A stretch of DNA of 64,000 bases from contig RMBW01000002.1 of assembly GCA_004009845.1 (NCBI GenBank), forward strand, positions 868,001 through 932,000, read 5' to 3'. Positions 20,485 through 32,855 of this stretch are shown here, piece after piece. The notes beneath the pieces were generated by a model that saw only the letters and a program-made list of their open reading frames with translations, made no database searches and was not told where the DNA came from. How positions within the stretch are numbered: position 1 is the first letter of the stretch; each line of letters starts with the position of its first letter. Both the position numbers and the translations under genes were made by a program. This stretch comes from Davidsoniella eucalypti. Lineage: Eukaryota; Ascomycota; Sordariomycetes; Microascales; Ceratocystidaceae.

Positions 20485-22228
20485 TTATAGCAGCAGCTCG
20501 AGGGGGTTCTCGATAACCTTCTTCAGGGCCTTGATCCACTCGCCACCAACGGCACCGTCGACAACCTTGTGGTCAAAGGTAGCGGTGACCTTGATCTGGT
20601 CATCCCACTCGACACCAGTGGTGCCGTCCTCAAGCTCGACGGGAATGGCAACCTTCTTGGTGGTACCAATGGCCAGGATAGCAGCCTGGGGAGGGTTGAT
20701 GATGGAGGTGAACTGCTCAACAGCCGAGTTCATGCCCAGGTTGGATATGCAGATGGTACCGCCCTGGTACTCCTCAGGCTTCAACTTGCCATCGCGGGCC
20801 TTCTTGGCCAGAGCCTTGACTGAGTTGGAGATGGACTCCAGACCGCGGCCCTCGACGCCGGTGACGATTGGGGTGATCAGACCGGTGGGAGTAGAGACGG
20901 CGACGGAGACATCGACGGTGTTGAACTGGCGGATAGAGTCACCCATCCAGGCGGAGTTGGCAGCGGGAACCTTCTGGCTGGCAACAGCAACGGCCTTGAC
21001 CAAGAAGTCGTTGACGGACAGTTTGTACTTGCCCTCGCTGGAGGCGTTCAGGGCAGCACGCAGCTTCTGAAGCTTAGAGACCGAGATGCTGGAGGTGACG
21101 TAGAAGGCAGGATTGGTGTTGGTAGACTCGAGCAGACGAGAAGCAATAGCCTTGCGCATGCTGGTCAGGGGAGTGTCGACGTAGGACGCGGCGGGGGCGG
21201 CACCAGCAGCGGGGGAGGACTTGGCCTTCTTGACATCCTCGACGGTGATGAGGCCACCGGCACCGGTACCCTTGATCTTGGAGATATCGACATTAGACTC
21301 GATAGCCAGACGCTTAGCAGCGAAGTTGATGTTGGCCTCACGCCCCAGAGCGGTCTGCAGACGGCCGGGGGTCGAGACAGTCTCGGTGGCGGAGGAGGCG
21401 GTAGCGGCGGGAGCCGAAGCGGGCTTGGCCGAAGGGGCAGCAGCGGCAGGGGCAGCAGAGCCATCGTTAACATCAGCGGCAGTGAAGGACTCGAAAGCAG
21501 CGACGTCAGAGGCGTTCTCGACCATGATGGCGATGGGCTAGGTAAAGAGAGCGACATGTTAGCTGTCATAGTTTTATACGGAATGTGTGTGTATCCATGT
21601 CTATATCCCAGAGCTCAAGTCTATCTAGTAGTGAGCAAGCAACCAAGCCAGTTAATTCAGCGGCTATCTCGAACCAAACAAAGAAAGAGGAAGAGAAGCT
21701 GGCAAAAAATACAGGGAAGTGCAATCCCAGCCGAACTTGTTTCGTAGTTGCTTGCCTGGCTCGAAGGTGAGCAAAAACAAAACAGATATTTCTAGGACCC
21801 AAACACAGAACACGGTATATACAAAGCGGGATGAGGGGATATCTGAACCATGGCCAGTATGTCAAGACATGATGATAGAGCAGCAGAGGTGAGCCATTGA
21901 CTCAGATACAGTATATCTTATTACGCACCTTGCCGACGGGAATGTCCTTGGCACCAGTGTCAATCAGGACCTTGGCAATAACACCGTCCTCCTGGAACTC
22001 GAAGTCCATCTGGGCCTTGTCGGTCTCGATCTCGACCAGAACATCACCGGGCTCGATGGAGTCACCGGCCTTCTTGGCCCAGACACCAATGCCACCGGCG
22101 GTCATGGTAGGCGACAGGGCGGGCATCTTAATGACGCTGTGAGGAGGGAACGAAGCATAGCTACGGATGATGGCCGAACGGAGCACCGACGGCTGGGCAA
22201 TGTGCCTCCGAAGAATATGAGAAAGCAT
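20485..22228 (-). CDS. LAT1: Dihydrolipoamide acetyltransferase, E2 of the pyruvate dehydrogenase complex
   Basis: Two exons, 22228-21929 and 21537-20485, with a 391-nt intron, give 450 aa, normal for fungal E2. The N-terminus is a basic, Ser/Arg-rich mitochondrial presequence. One lipoyl domain follows, with Lys71 in EIETDKAQMDF as the lipoylation site. After a long Ala/Pro linker comes the peripheral subunit-binding domain (PGRLQTALGREA... and KGTGAGGLITVEDV) and then the catalytic core, with the active-site His423 in DHKVVDG. The enzyme moves the acetyl group from lipoamide to CoA in the mitochondrial matrix. The intron is the longest in the window and falls between the lipoyl domain and the linker. 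The start at 22228 is chosen because the upstream in-frame codons have no targeting character. Confidence 0.95.
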
Positions 22229-24059
22229 TGTGGGCGAGGATTTTTGGTAGGGGGAAGGATGGGTACGACGATAGATGATCGAAGGAGAAGGCTGAAGATT
22301 AAAAAAAGAAAAAAGAAAAAAGAAAAAAGACCGAGTCTGAGATGTTTTATCAGGTCGGACGGCAGCAGAATCACGGCGAAATCGGACCTGCGAAGGGGGA
22401 TGGAGGGAATTGGAAGCACAGAAGACAAGGCTCAAGGTACAGGAAGAAGAAAAAAAAACAAGAGAAAAAAAGAGAGAGAAAAAGATTGATAGTAACGGAA
22501 GAAAGAGATAGCGTCGTTGTCAGCAATGGCAAGCGTTGGCTAATTCAGGAGCAACTTCTTTCTACGCCGTGCTTTACTAGCTGCGCTTTCCCAGCCAAGA
22601 ACGAGGAAAAAAATGCAAATTTCGTGGCCTGAAATGTGAGGGGCTAAACCGTTGGTTTGGTGTAAAGCTGTGCATTGATTGAGGGCACTTGCTGGCGCCT
22701 CTGTTGAGAAGACAAAGCCAACTTATCTGAGAGCTATTTTATTCTTTCTCTCGGTCTTTAATTTTTCCCTGTTGTTTTATTCGACCAGAAAGGAAAGGCG
22801 AGGCGGCGTTGAAGGGACCCCTCTGAGTTCTAGCGCCCATTGTCCAACACTTACAGGGCCCTAGCTGCTCGACTTTCCCTCTGTAAAATCAATGGCTACA
22901 GCGGTCTTCCAGCGGAGTCGCCAGAAGCCCTGAAACGACGGAAGCGCCACACGGCGCCACAAAGACCCCCAGAGCATGGAGGGGAAAGTGCGGCTGCTCC
23001 TTCCTGGAACAATTGCTTTTTGTTTTTTTCTTTATCCCTCTATATTTTCGTTTGTTGATTCTTTAGGGATTTTCTCGATTTTTCTGCGCTAGTCCTTTTT
23101 GGGCTATTGCGCGGTGAAAACCGGGAGCCAATCCACGGCGTACTTGCGGCTGGAAACGGCAACAACCGCTACAGAATTTCACATTGTGTTATTTGACACG
23201 AAAACAAGAAGGCCCGACCATCTAGCTTTGGTAAGCCCAGTAGCAGCAGAGTTGTTGTTTATCTATATGCGAGCCTCAGTTTTCTCAAGGCAGACCTCTG
23301 TTTACAATTTCCCGGCGCACTTCCGCTGTGGTTCCCCGGACTTGCTTCCTTAGGCCAACCCATCCCTCAGTTTTTGCGTCCCAAATGAGACTTACTTCCT
23401 TAGCACTTCAGAGCCTCAACTTCCGAGATCTGGCCGGGGGAAGAAAATAAGGGAAAAAAGGGAAGGACAAAAATCGTAGCCGCTGTTGCCACGCGCTTCG
23501 CCTTTCCTTCCGCGTTCGCTTTGCATGAGCCTCTTTTTTATATGTACAATGTACAAAAAAAAAGGCTTTATCATTTTCACTTCGGCAAGCAGAACTAGAT
23601 TTTTCCTAGTAAAACTCTAAAAAGGCATCGCCGTTGCTTGGACGAATAGTAGCAAGACAAATTTTATATTTTGCTCTTTGCTTCTTGGCATTGGCCAGGC
23701 TAAGTTCCTCCTCCATCATTACCTTCATTCTGGCATCGACCCTTGTTTCTGAGGCAATAGTGTTTAGCATGCTCTATCTATTGGTACTTGAAGTAACTCA
23801 TACCAAAACTACGTACGTTGCCGTGCGCCTCGACTTCCCGATCGGATCCGGGACTGCAGAAAAAGGTTGGCTTAAAAGCGGAGATCGAAGGACCATGAGA
23901 TAAGCATTGTAAGGGACTTGTAAGGCGCTTGTTTAGGAAAACGGTTCTTTTTGTGGAAGCTTTATTGTTGACCCAATTCAGTTTTGTCCAACCGCAGGGT
24001 TAGGGTTTAAAGACAAGACTCCCAATCTGATAAAGGTATCGAGATAATCACGAACTTGT
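22229..24059. other. Intergenic, 1.8 kb
   Basis: Holds the promoter of the E2 gene, with a purine-rich stretch on the plus strand at about 22290-22490 (a pyrimidine-rich leader for the minus-strand gene), and the 3' side of the surface protein gene. Short ORFs present have no recognisable content. Confidence 0.5.
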
Positions 24060-25636
24060 TTACTCATTTACTGGGCTCAGGCTGTTGTATCTAGCTTTTG
24101 GCAGTTCCAAACTTGAGCCAGGCATTTCATATCTTATTCCTGGTTGATGTAGCTCTTGTGGCTGTTCCTCGACGTTGAGTTCATACAATGGGCGTTCCGA
24201 ACCCTTCAGCTCGCTGACGAGCTGCGACGAAGCATGTGCATCTGAAGCCGAAGCTGCATTATTTTCCTTACGGCGACGAAGATAGAAGAAGATCGCCAGG
24301 CCAATGAAAAGGGCAGCACCGCAAACAGATCCCACAGCGATGCCCGCAATGGCACCCGAACTCAAATTAGAGGAACCATTGTCGTTCTGAGCAGTAGACG
24401 AATCCGAAGAAGACGAAGCGCCAGAAGGAGACCCAGAGGAAGACGAGGCGCCCGGTGAGGTAGATGCCTGAACAACCAGAGGCGTATCGAATAGAGAGGT
24501 TCCCTGGCCTGTCCACGTGCCACTATGCCACTCTAGCTGAACCAGTTTCTCGCCCGAGATATAAAAGACCCAAATCTTAGCAACGTTCCAATCTGAGCAG
24601 ACGCCGAGGGCAGCACTAGCCGCATCATACTTTGGTGAGCTACTTGGTATGGTTGGTTCGCCCCAGACGTTCATGCTAGTCTCGTTGATCTGGTATAGGG
24701 CTCGGTCCGTGCCTAGGAAATACAGCGTACGGTGCTTATGACCTGCATCAGCAATGCCGACAGCACCAAAGCTCGCGTTGAAGACGAGTCTGGTGTCCGT
24801 AGTGTAGTCTAGTTCGGCGCTTGATAGAGCGGTGTTGTTGTCAGGCGATCCGTCAAAGTCGTTGGGAACTCCGGCTGTATGTGAGACATATAGGGTTAGA
24901 GACGTGGTCGCACACATATATATGCTCCAGTTCACCATACAAGGTGGCAAAAACAGGGACACTTACACAGTTCGAACGCCCCCGTTGTGTTATCGTACCG
25001 CGACACGACAAGTTCGTCGTCTCCGATAGCGGAGACAACGTGTGAGCGCACGGCGTCATACTGGCTCCCCGAGCCGGAGAACATGGCAGCTAATGCGGTT
25101 CCAGCCGTCGGCAACTGTACAGCTAGTTTCCGATCGACGACGCTCCTATCCGCCATAACCTCGAGTTCCTGTACGGCGCCGGTAGCCATCTGGAAGAAGA
25201 CCAGCCAGTGATATTCCGACACGTAGATGCCCGCCAAACCAGTATCGTTCCGTATCTCATCAGCCGAGATGTTAGCTCGCGCCGACACGCCCAGCGTCCA
25301 ATTATAGACGTACTGGTTGGTCAGCGTATCGCACGTGAAGGTATCCGCGTATATAGCGGAATCGGGAGACTGGTAAAAGACGACGATGCCATCGTTTGTA
25401 TCGCGCACGGCGATCTTGCTGGTCGTCGAGATGTTGGCGCCGGTCTGCAAGGTATCGAGGGAGGTGTATATGCTCGGCCCGTCGTGTTGGCAGCCTCCGA
25501 CGATCAGATCTGTCCCGTTGCGTAGCATGGCGTGCCCCAATTGTGCGTGCGGCCATACGGCTATGTCGTATGACGCCGTGACACCTGTTGCGGCGGCAAG
25601 GGCCAGGACAGCACAGAGCCGGTGTGGTCTAGCCAT
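24060..25636 (-). CDS. Single-pass surface glycoprotein with a propeller-like ectodomain
   Basis: Two exons, 25636-24967 and 24874-24060, with a 92-nt intron, give 494 aa. A signal peptide (LCAVLALAAATGVTAS) starts the protein. The ectodomain of about 310 aa has repeated short modules with aromatic and Asp/Gly-rich turns (for example VVFYQSPDSAIYADTF, YFLGTDRALYQI and IWVFYISGEKLVQLEW), which resemble the repeats of fungal fucose-specific lectin-type beta-propellers. A Ser/Gly-rich stalk then leads to one membrane segment (GIAVGSVCGAALFIGLAIFFYL) followed by RRRK and a cytosolic tail of about 75 aa rich in Glu, Ser and Pro. There are several N-glycosylation sites. It is expected at the plasma membrane, facing the wall. 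The lectin-like assignment is inference; receptor or adhesion roles are open. Confidence 0.8.
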
Positions 25637-26616
25637 TGGTAAAGCTGTGTGGTTGTGAGGCTAGCTGAGAGATGGGTATATAGTGATTGTGTAGGCGGAT
25701 GTCGAGAGTAGCTTTGTATAGTGTAGTATTAGTATAGTTATATGTAGTTGTATTAGTGTAGAAGTACGGATATGCTAGTCCAAGTCGTAGTCAAACTTAA
25801 ATCAAGGCAACCTTTGCTCGTAGCCGGAGAACGTCAGCCTGTCCCTGACTTAGATTCTGGGTTCAATCGTTCAATCTGCCTGCTGGTATAAGTCTCCGGG
25901 CCACCTTGGCATCCGGCCAGCCACCTGAAATTACTTCCGTCTTCCTTTTGTGCTGCATGGCGATCGCTATAACGACTTACTCTTCTTATTTATACGGTCA
26001 CTACATTCCGGGCGCAATGAGAGACCCTTGGCTATATATCCTTGAAGATATAGTATGTATGTCCTAGGAAACTAGATTTAACCTTGCTGTTGTAACCCTG
26101 TTTGCTTACTGAATACCACTACACCACATATACAGGTACATATAGTTGTACAAAGAGTACATATATAATGCCATTATATAACTATGTGTACAAGTGTATA
26201 CTAATACATGTGGTTGTAGTTACAGCGTCCCCTAGGCTGACAATGGGCGCCAGGATTCATCCTCTTCGATGACCTGGTCCAGCACTGTTTCATATTGTTT
26301 ACTTGGGCAGCTTTTTGACGGGTTCTCGGTCAGGGATTGGCGCTTATTTTCTTGGCTCGTTTGTTGCTAAAAGACGAACGATTGATCGTTTGGTGGCCCA
26401 AATATAACAGGAAAGTGGTTCAAAATAGTGTCACAGTATACAATGCAATGCTGATTGATATAATTGATGCTTGAAATCTACTAGAGATAAGGTTCCGTCC
26501 CTTTTATTCCCTTGCCTTTCCTATCCTACCATTTCGTCCTGTTCTCATATTGGATTGCTAATCATCGTCTCATCATCATATCGATATAAACGCCGTTTCC
26601 CTTCTTTCCGCCCCAT
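25637..26616. other. Intergenic, about 1 kb
   Basis: Promoter side of the surface protein gene and 3' side of the UBP2 locus. AT-rich; no gene seen. Confidence 0.45.
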
Positions 26617-27117
26617 TCAACGCCCAAAAAAGGATGTGACCTTTTGCCAGACGCGCCGCCTCTTTCTCTCTGGCATCGTTGCCTCTGAGTCTGTGCTTCG
26701 CGAGCCTTCCCTTCCACCGTGCCGGGATAGGGGCCAGAAGAGCTTGGATCTGGGTTCGTTTTGTCCATCAAGAGTGTTTTCCGTGCTGTACAGGCTGTAG
26801 TTTGACTCGTTGTCAAGATGAGAAGTCACTGGAGTGTCGAATATCGTAGACGTCGTCACCCTTTCGTTAACTGAGCCTGAGCTAAACGACTCTAGGAACG
26901 TGGTTGGCCATGTGTTGTTCATGCTACTGCTCATGTCTGCAAAGCTATTGAAATCAGAGTCGGTCATGCTCATACTCAAGCTCATGTTCAGGTCGAAGCT
27001 ATCCGTAACTGGAAATGAAGTATCCGAAAACACCGGCCATGTATACTTCTCATTTGTGGACGGAAACGTATCTTCGTAATTTAGCATCACCTGGTCCCCC
27101 ATGGCTCCGTCAGCCAT
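26617..27117 (-). CDS. 166-codon ORF beginning directly after the UBP2 stop, same frame
   Basis: The ATG at 27117 follows the TAG of the deubiquitinase gene without a gap and in the same frame. The predicted product is Ser/Thr/Asp/Asn-rich and ends in a basic segment (ERKRRRVWQKV) that could serve as a nuclear signal. It may be a C-terminal extension of the deubiquitinase made by readthrough or by removing a 45-nt in-frame intron at 27162-27118 (GTATCT...GTCTAG). Alternatively it is a separate short gene, or 3' UTR sequence with no product. No family was recognised. Confidence 0.35.
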   Translation of the reverse strand: MADGAMGDQVMLNYEDTFPSTNEKYTWPVFSDTSFPVTDSFDLNMSLSMSMTDSDFNSFADMSSSMNNTWPTTFLESFSSGSVNERVTTSTIFDTPVTSHLDNESNYSLYSTENTLDGQNEPRSKLFWPLSRHGGREGSRSTDSEATMPERKRRRVWQKVTSFFGR

Positions 27118-30100
27118 CTAGACCTCGTCGTCAAGAGCATCAAAGTCCACCAAGTCAGATACTGTCTCCACCTCGCGCGGTGTGCGCTGCGGTGTGTTCA
27201 CATATTCGTCAATGTGTTTGTCGAGAACATAGCACAGATAGTACGGGTCACTACCCTGGTTGAGTTCCGAAAGTATTTCAGCCTTCTCCTCGATCCGAGT
27301 ATCGTTGTACTTGCGCCAAACGTTGGTCTTGAAGTCCCGGATCCAGACCCAGTAGTGACCTCCGCTCTGTCTGCCACTGTGGCAGAAGACGGCATGTAGT
27401 CGGTATCGTAGTTTGTTCATGTCGCTAAAGAGACCGTCACAGCGAGTCTTGAGTGCGTCCTTTTCTTCCTGGAACAATTGGTCCATGAGAACTGCGTCGT
27501 CGTGTTCCAAGACTCCCGGGTCATCGAAAATCAGACCCGATGCCAATTCATCGTCAGCAAATACCTTGTGCTCATCCTGGATTGAGTCGTATATACTGGA
27601 AGGAAGGCCTTCTTGCTTGCAGGCAAGCCTGCAGAGGTCGTTCTCAGGATCAATCACCTTGATATCTTTTTCGATGCCATCCATCCCAGTCTCGCTAAAC
27701 CCACCCATAATTTCATCATCGTCGTGAATGACTAGCGATGGGATGGTCAGCGACGGTGTTTTGATATCGCCATATTCAACTGGATCTAGTGCTCGGAGAC
27801 GCTTGCGTATAGCCCAAGTTTCCTTGCGCCGATTGAGGAGATCAGAGTCCTCGGGAGCATCCATGTACCGGTCGAGCTCAAGAATGTCCTCGATTGTCAC
27901 AGGATTGTAGTTTTTCTGTCCGTTGTCCTGTGTTCTCTGCACAAGAATATGAAGCACCGGCGGAGGGTTGTCCAGGATAGCTGTGTATCTAGCCATAAAC
28001 TCAACTCCCTCGATCTCATCACGGTCAAATGTACGGTCAAGAGCCTCGTACAATGTGCATGAGTCCTTTTGCGCAGGGAAGGCAGTGATGTAGCGGTAAA
28101 ACTCGGGAGTTTCACGCTTGGCAACAAGCTCATGTCCACTGTCGCCCTTCTTGATCGTGTAGGTAACCATTCTGAAGAAGAGCGTTTGCATCACAAAGTC
28201 ATTTTGAATGCTTTCGTACACTGACCCAGTGCTAGCAATGCCTGCTTGGATTCGATCAATGATGCGTCCAAAGATCTCTTCCACATCTTGCTGTTGCATG
28301 GAAAACTCATGCTTAGCCTGCAGCGATTGCTGGACTGTTCCACGATCAAGCACATCTTGTGATTCTGCAATAGGCTCTAGCACTGAGAAATTGGAAGACT
28401 CTGCAAGAGCTTCGTTGACCTTTGCTGAGACAATATCTTCGTCACCCAAGAAAGTGTGCGAGCTTGTCTCACTGTTGATGTCGGTGGTAGCAAGGGACTC
28501 GACAACTGGTGGCGGTACGCCATCACTAACCGGATTGACCTCCGCAAGAGAAACAGTAGCCTGTGGAACATCCATAGACTGAAAGGCATCTAGCATCAAC
28601 GTATCATCTGGGTTGATGCCGATGTCGGAATTAGCTGGCGCCATAGGTAATGGATCCACATCGATAGCCTTCTGGATGCCTGGAACAGTGCGTAGTTGAG
28701 ATTCGGTGAGAAGAACGGTGTTGGCAAGCATTTGTGTGGGCTGAGTTGGCCCAACTGGCACTGTTTGCAACTCGATAAAGAGTCGATCTAGCTCTTTAAC
28801 AACTATAGAACTTTGGGTTAGATACTTGTAGCTCTCGCTACTATTAGAGTAAATCAGGAGCCGTAAAAAACTTACATTCTTGTGAGACTAACAAGTCAAG
28901 TAAAGTCACTTTAGACTTGCTGGCACCGATTAGTCGTCTATCGACATCGCTCTCATCTAGCTTCATGCTTGGATAGCTGTTGACTAGTTGCTGAATGGGT
29001 ACCAAGGTATACAGGTATTGCAGGATACTGTTGAGGTAGCACGTGTTGCCGATGTTCTCGAGACCTACTGGCCATAGGGGTGGAGGGGCTCCAATCTGTA
29101 TACGTCTTGACTCCTTCAGTAGCTGGGTATCTTGACGCTCACGTGCAATAGATAGCAGAGCGCGTGATACGATATCTTTCTTAATGATGTCAATCCGGCG
29201 ACGTGCTTTGTCAGTGACGATATCGGTGTTGTCTAATGGTTCCAGACCCAGAACATTGGCTGCCAAATCAGGCTGCATTTTGTGCGTCAAAAGTTTCTGC
29301 AAACGGGCGCTTCGTCTGCCCTGGTTTACAAATGTATGTAGTAGCTCGAATGAAGTTTCTGTTTGGGCCGGGTTCTCGCGGATGGCCTTCTTAAAAGCCA
29401 CAGCTATCTCATCATCAGTAGCTATGTCGGCCACGTCCCACGTAGCAAGAAGATAGTCCATCTCGACATTGATCATACCCTTGACCTTTTGGGCGAAGTC
29501 GCCATCGTGGCCATTTCCAATGCTCCGTGAAATGCAGAGAAGTGCGTCGGTGTAGCAGTCCTTGTTGGCGGGATCGAACTGGCAGTGGCGGTTGTATGTG
29601 TCTTCGAGAAGGCGAGTAGATATATTTGGCATAGCGCCTAGAAAGCGGAACGGCCAAGAGAGCTCAAGTTTCCCATCAATAAAGGTGTAGCCGTCACACT
29701 CGAGCATATCCTCAATATTTCTAATGGCTAGTCGATTAGACAGATTTTGGAAATCTCCCTTTTGTAATTTGTTGCGTCTCATCAAGCATCCAAGCTCGAT
29801 CTGTATATCTTCAATATAAGCTCTGTAGCTTCCGGGTTGTGTTACTGGCGTTTGAGGTTCTAATACTTGCGGGATGAAGCATTCTTCGATCCCTCCGTCA
29901 TCATTCAGAAAAGTGTCGTCCGTGTAACCGATGGTCCTGAATAGCTCATACATCTCAGGCCCCATTACTACAGCAAAACGCTTGTTTCGTTTTGTGAGTC
30001 TCTTGGCTTCCTTGGAAGCAACCAAGTCCTTAGCGTAGGTGAATAGCTGGTTTAACCCGTAGTCGGCCCATGTGTTCTGTGCTTCGGCAAAGCGTTCTGG

Positions 30101-30799
30101 GTCTTCTTCCCTTGCTATACGCAGATTTTCCATGATTCTTTTCTTGTCTGTCAGTTTTTTGATCCAATCCCAGCCAATGCGCGGCTCGGAGATCTCAACT
30201 TCCACCACAAGACCACAGTTGTCCGCAGTGCAGCGGTACTGAGCACCAGTGATGAGCCGGTATCGTTCTGTAGCCCTTGCTTGGACTTCAGACTCAGAAT
30301 AAGCACTGACAAAGACAAGCTGGTGGAAGCCTTCCGAGAGGGTTTTGCCCGGACATTTGCAGGAAGACTGATCGCCATGTGGCTTCGTTACACGTATAGC
30401 AAAATGGTGGCAGCAGTGTATGCAGCAAGACGAGTTGTACAAAGTTGAGGGATCGATGCGGCCAGACTGGGCGCCGGACTGGAAGAGGATGTGTTTTGTT
30501 TGGAGGCGTCGTCGGCCACCCGGGGCGACAAGATGATCACTGATATTTGGTACGACGAAGCCTTGGGCCGATGAGGCTTTGTCGGTATCAATGCTCATAA
30601 GTTCTGGCCATTCTGAGCCAAGATTATGGTCGAGAAAATCATGAATGAAGAGTGGCGTAGAGCGAGCTAGAGAGCAATCCATTTATTAGCAATTAGTTGG
30701 AGCTGGTTGATAGCTATGGCTTTACAACATACCGTAAGGATCTGGTAAGTCGCCATATGCAGTCTCGCGTAGACGGCCCGGGAGATCGGTAGAATCCAT
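27118..30799 (-). CDS. UBP2: Ubiquitin carboxyl-terminal hydrolase 2-like deubiquitinase
   Basis: Three exons, 30799-30733, 30666-28876 and 28802-27118, with introns of 66 and 73 nt, give 1180 aa, close to yeast Ubp2. The start lies in a 67-nt first exon (MDSTDLPGRLR). The long N-terminal part has Cys pairs typical of the Ubp2 family. The catalytic Cys (about residue 565) is in LENIGNTCYLNS and the His (about 1102) is in SGGHYWVW; a QQQDVEEIF segment matches the conserved region after the Cys box. Ubp2 removes Lys63-linked ubiquitin chains and works with Rsp5 and Rup1 in membrane protein sorting; the same role is likely here. A 166-codon open frame follows its stop immediately. Confidence 0.92.
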
Positions 30800-32166
30800 G
30801 TTGAGATTGGTTGATTCAATGATGGAGTATTAGTAGTAGAGATATCATATGAGCTTGATTGGAGCTCGACTGGATTCTGGATTACGGGAGCAGCAATGAC
30901 AGGTACTGATGGGCCGTTACTGAGATGGTCTATATTGGTTTCGAGTGGTGTGAGATATATGATCGGCTTTCAAATAGCCCGAAAGATATGCAAGATCTCG
31001 GTCCTTGTTCTCCGGGGTACAGTCCGCTCACGGATCGACGAGAAAAGGTTGATAGAGGATTGTGGTTTTGATATGACGGACTGAGAACTCAGCATAGAAG
31101 AGCTCAGATGGAGCTATGAAGCAAGGCTGGCGGTGGTGGGCCAAGGCTGAGAAAGCGGGCGATAGGTGACGGAGACAACGAAGATCCCCGCTATGATGTC
31201 AATATTCACACGCCGGACGAGAGCAACAAAAGACAAAGAACGACCTAAAACTAGAACACTAGACACTGAATCCCGCAGACAATGCCTAAGAACAGATTCT
31301 AATGGCCAAGATACAGAAAAGAAGGTTTGCGAAATGGTATAAAGAACCTAAAGAACCAGCCAATAAACGATGCCTCCAACTGCGACCTTTGTTACGGCTA
31401 GAATGCTTAGCTTGGGAGGCAAGCACTTATTAAGCAAAGCAGGTTTTCTCCACATGAGTGAAACAATAGTTGGAACTTCCAAGCGGCTTGACAAGTGGAA
31501 CTATAGAACTAGACACTACAACAAAAAGCAAGCAAAAAAATACCAACTTTCTTCTTCTTGTCTTTTACTATGTGTACTTGTATGTACTTTCGTTTGTAGC
31601 AACCAAGACAAACGAGCTGAGCTAAGCTTCCCCTCCTAGATCTGCTTAATTCGGTAGCCTAGTTACCCAGCTTCTTAGATCTTATGTCATACTCGCTTTG
31701 GTGTGGCTATCGTGGCGCTCTTCTTGTGGCTGAGTTAAGGCAATAGCGGGGCAGAAACAAAGTTAGGCCTAACAGCATAGTAGGCACAAGGCTAGATGAA
31801 AGTGGGGGCTAATAGAGTAATCTCGCAGCTGTGATTGGGCAATTAGACTTTCGAGGGCCGCATTTTGCACGTGATCCGCTTTTATTTCATTGTCCAATCT
31901 CCTGCTAGATATTCCTCAAGTTTACAGTCTTTAGCAAAAGAAATTTCCCCCAGCCTTTCTGTTTGTCTACAAAACCACGCGCCAGTCCTCCTCGTCCTTC
32001 TCCTTCATCTCTTTCTTCTTTTTTTTCTCTTTTCCTCTCATCGAGGAGCTCGCAATCAGCTGGTCTGGGGCAGTTCTAACCTCCGGCCACGAACCATTCC
32101 ACCATCAGCGAGGAAGAACCGAAGAGCACAATATATCGCGTGTGAGAGCCATCGTCTACAAAGACC
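30800..32166. promoter_or_regulatory. Divergent intergenic region between UBP2 and the complex I gene
   Basis: 1.37 kb between opposite start codons. The part from about 31870 is pyrimidine-rich on the plus strand and looks like the transcript leader of the complex I gene. No other gene is supported. Confidence 0.45.
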
Positions 32167-32855
32167 ATGTCTCCTCCATCAACAGTACAAAAGCTCGATG
32201 AAGAGCTGCCATACAAGCCGGTCGATGCTTTGGACCTCGGTCTGAAGATGACCGGTGTTGGCTCCGTCATCGGTTTTGCTGCTGCTGCGCTTAAGAACTC
32301 TTTCGACACTAAGAACGCCGGTGTGACGACTGTTTTTACTCGTCATGGCAAGAACATTCCACACATGGCGTTCACTCTTGGTGCTCTGGGTTTCGGCAGT
32401 GCTGCTATTGCAAACGTCCGTGAAAAGGACGATTACATCAGCGCTGCCTTTGGATCTGGTCTGGCCGGAGGTGTCTTTGCCCTTCCTTGTACGTCTCGGA
32501 GTCCCTCCTACTCGCTCTCTTCACCGCAGTCACTTTACTAATACGATTTTTTTTCTTCTCTATAGCAAAGCGTATCCCAGTCGTCGTTGGCTACGCCGCT
32601 TTCTACGCCGTTTTCATGGGCACTTTCGTCTTCACTGGCGCTCGTCTAGGCGGTTTTGCCAAATTTGATGAGAATGCTGAATTCGAGCGTAAGGAAAAGC
32701 TGAGAGCCAACCGTCGTAGACCTATCGAGGAGACCATCGCCGAAATTGGTGAAGGCCGTGGCATCAAGCCTCCAGGATACGAGGAGCGTAGACGCCAGCG
32801 CCTTAAGGAAAAGTACGGCTTTGAGATCAACCCAGTCAAGGCTACCGTTGACTAA
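32167..32855 (+). CDS. nuo21.3b: Complex I membrane-arm subunit, 21.3 kDa type (NDUFA11-like)
   Basis: Two exons, 32167-32488 and 32566-32855, with a 77-nt intron, give 203 aa. The first half has Gly/Ala-rich membrane segments of the Tim17/22/23 superfamily pattern (TGVGSVIGFAAAALKNS, FTLGALGFGSAAIANV, FGSGLAGGVFALP and VGYAAFYAVFMGTFVFTGA), and the second half is a charged tail with RRRPIEETIAEIGEGRGI and PPGYEERRRQR, which is diagnostic of the fungal 21.3 kDa accessory subunit. It sits in the inner mitochondrial membrane and supports assembly and stability of NADH:ubiquinone oxidoreductase. As in other members no cleavable presequence is visible. Confidence 0.9.

Noticed and set aside
23634..23903. 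89-codon hydrophobic plus-strand ORF
   Set aside because: No good start context, no family and no conserved motif; likely chance.
23999..24010. Telomere-like TTAGGG string (GGGTTAGGGTTT)
   Set aside because: A single unit and a half, not a tandem array; no sign of a chromosome end.
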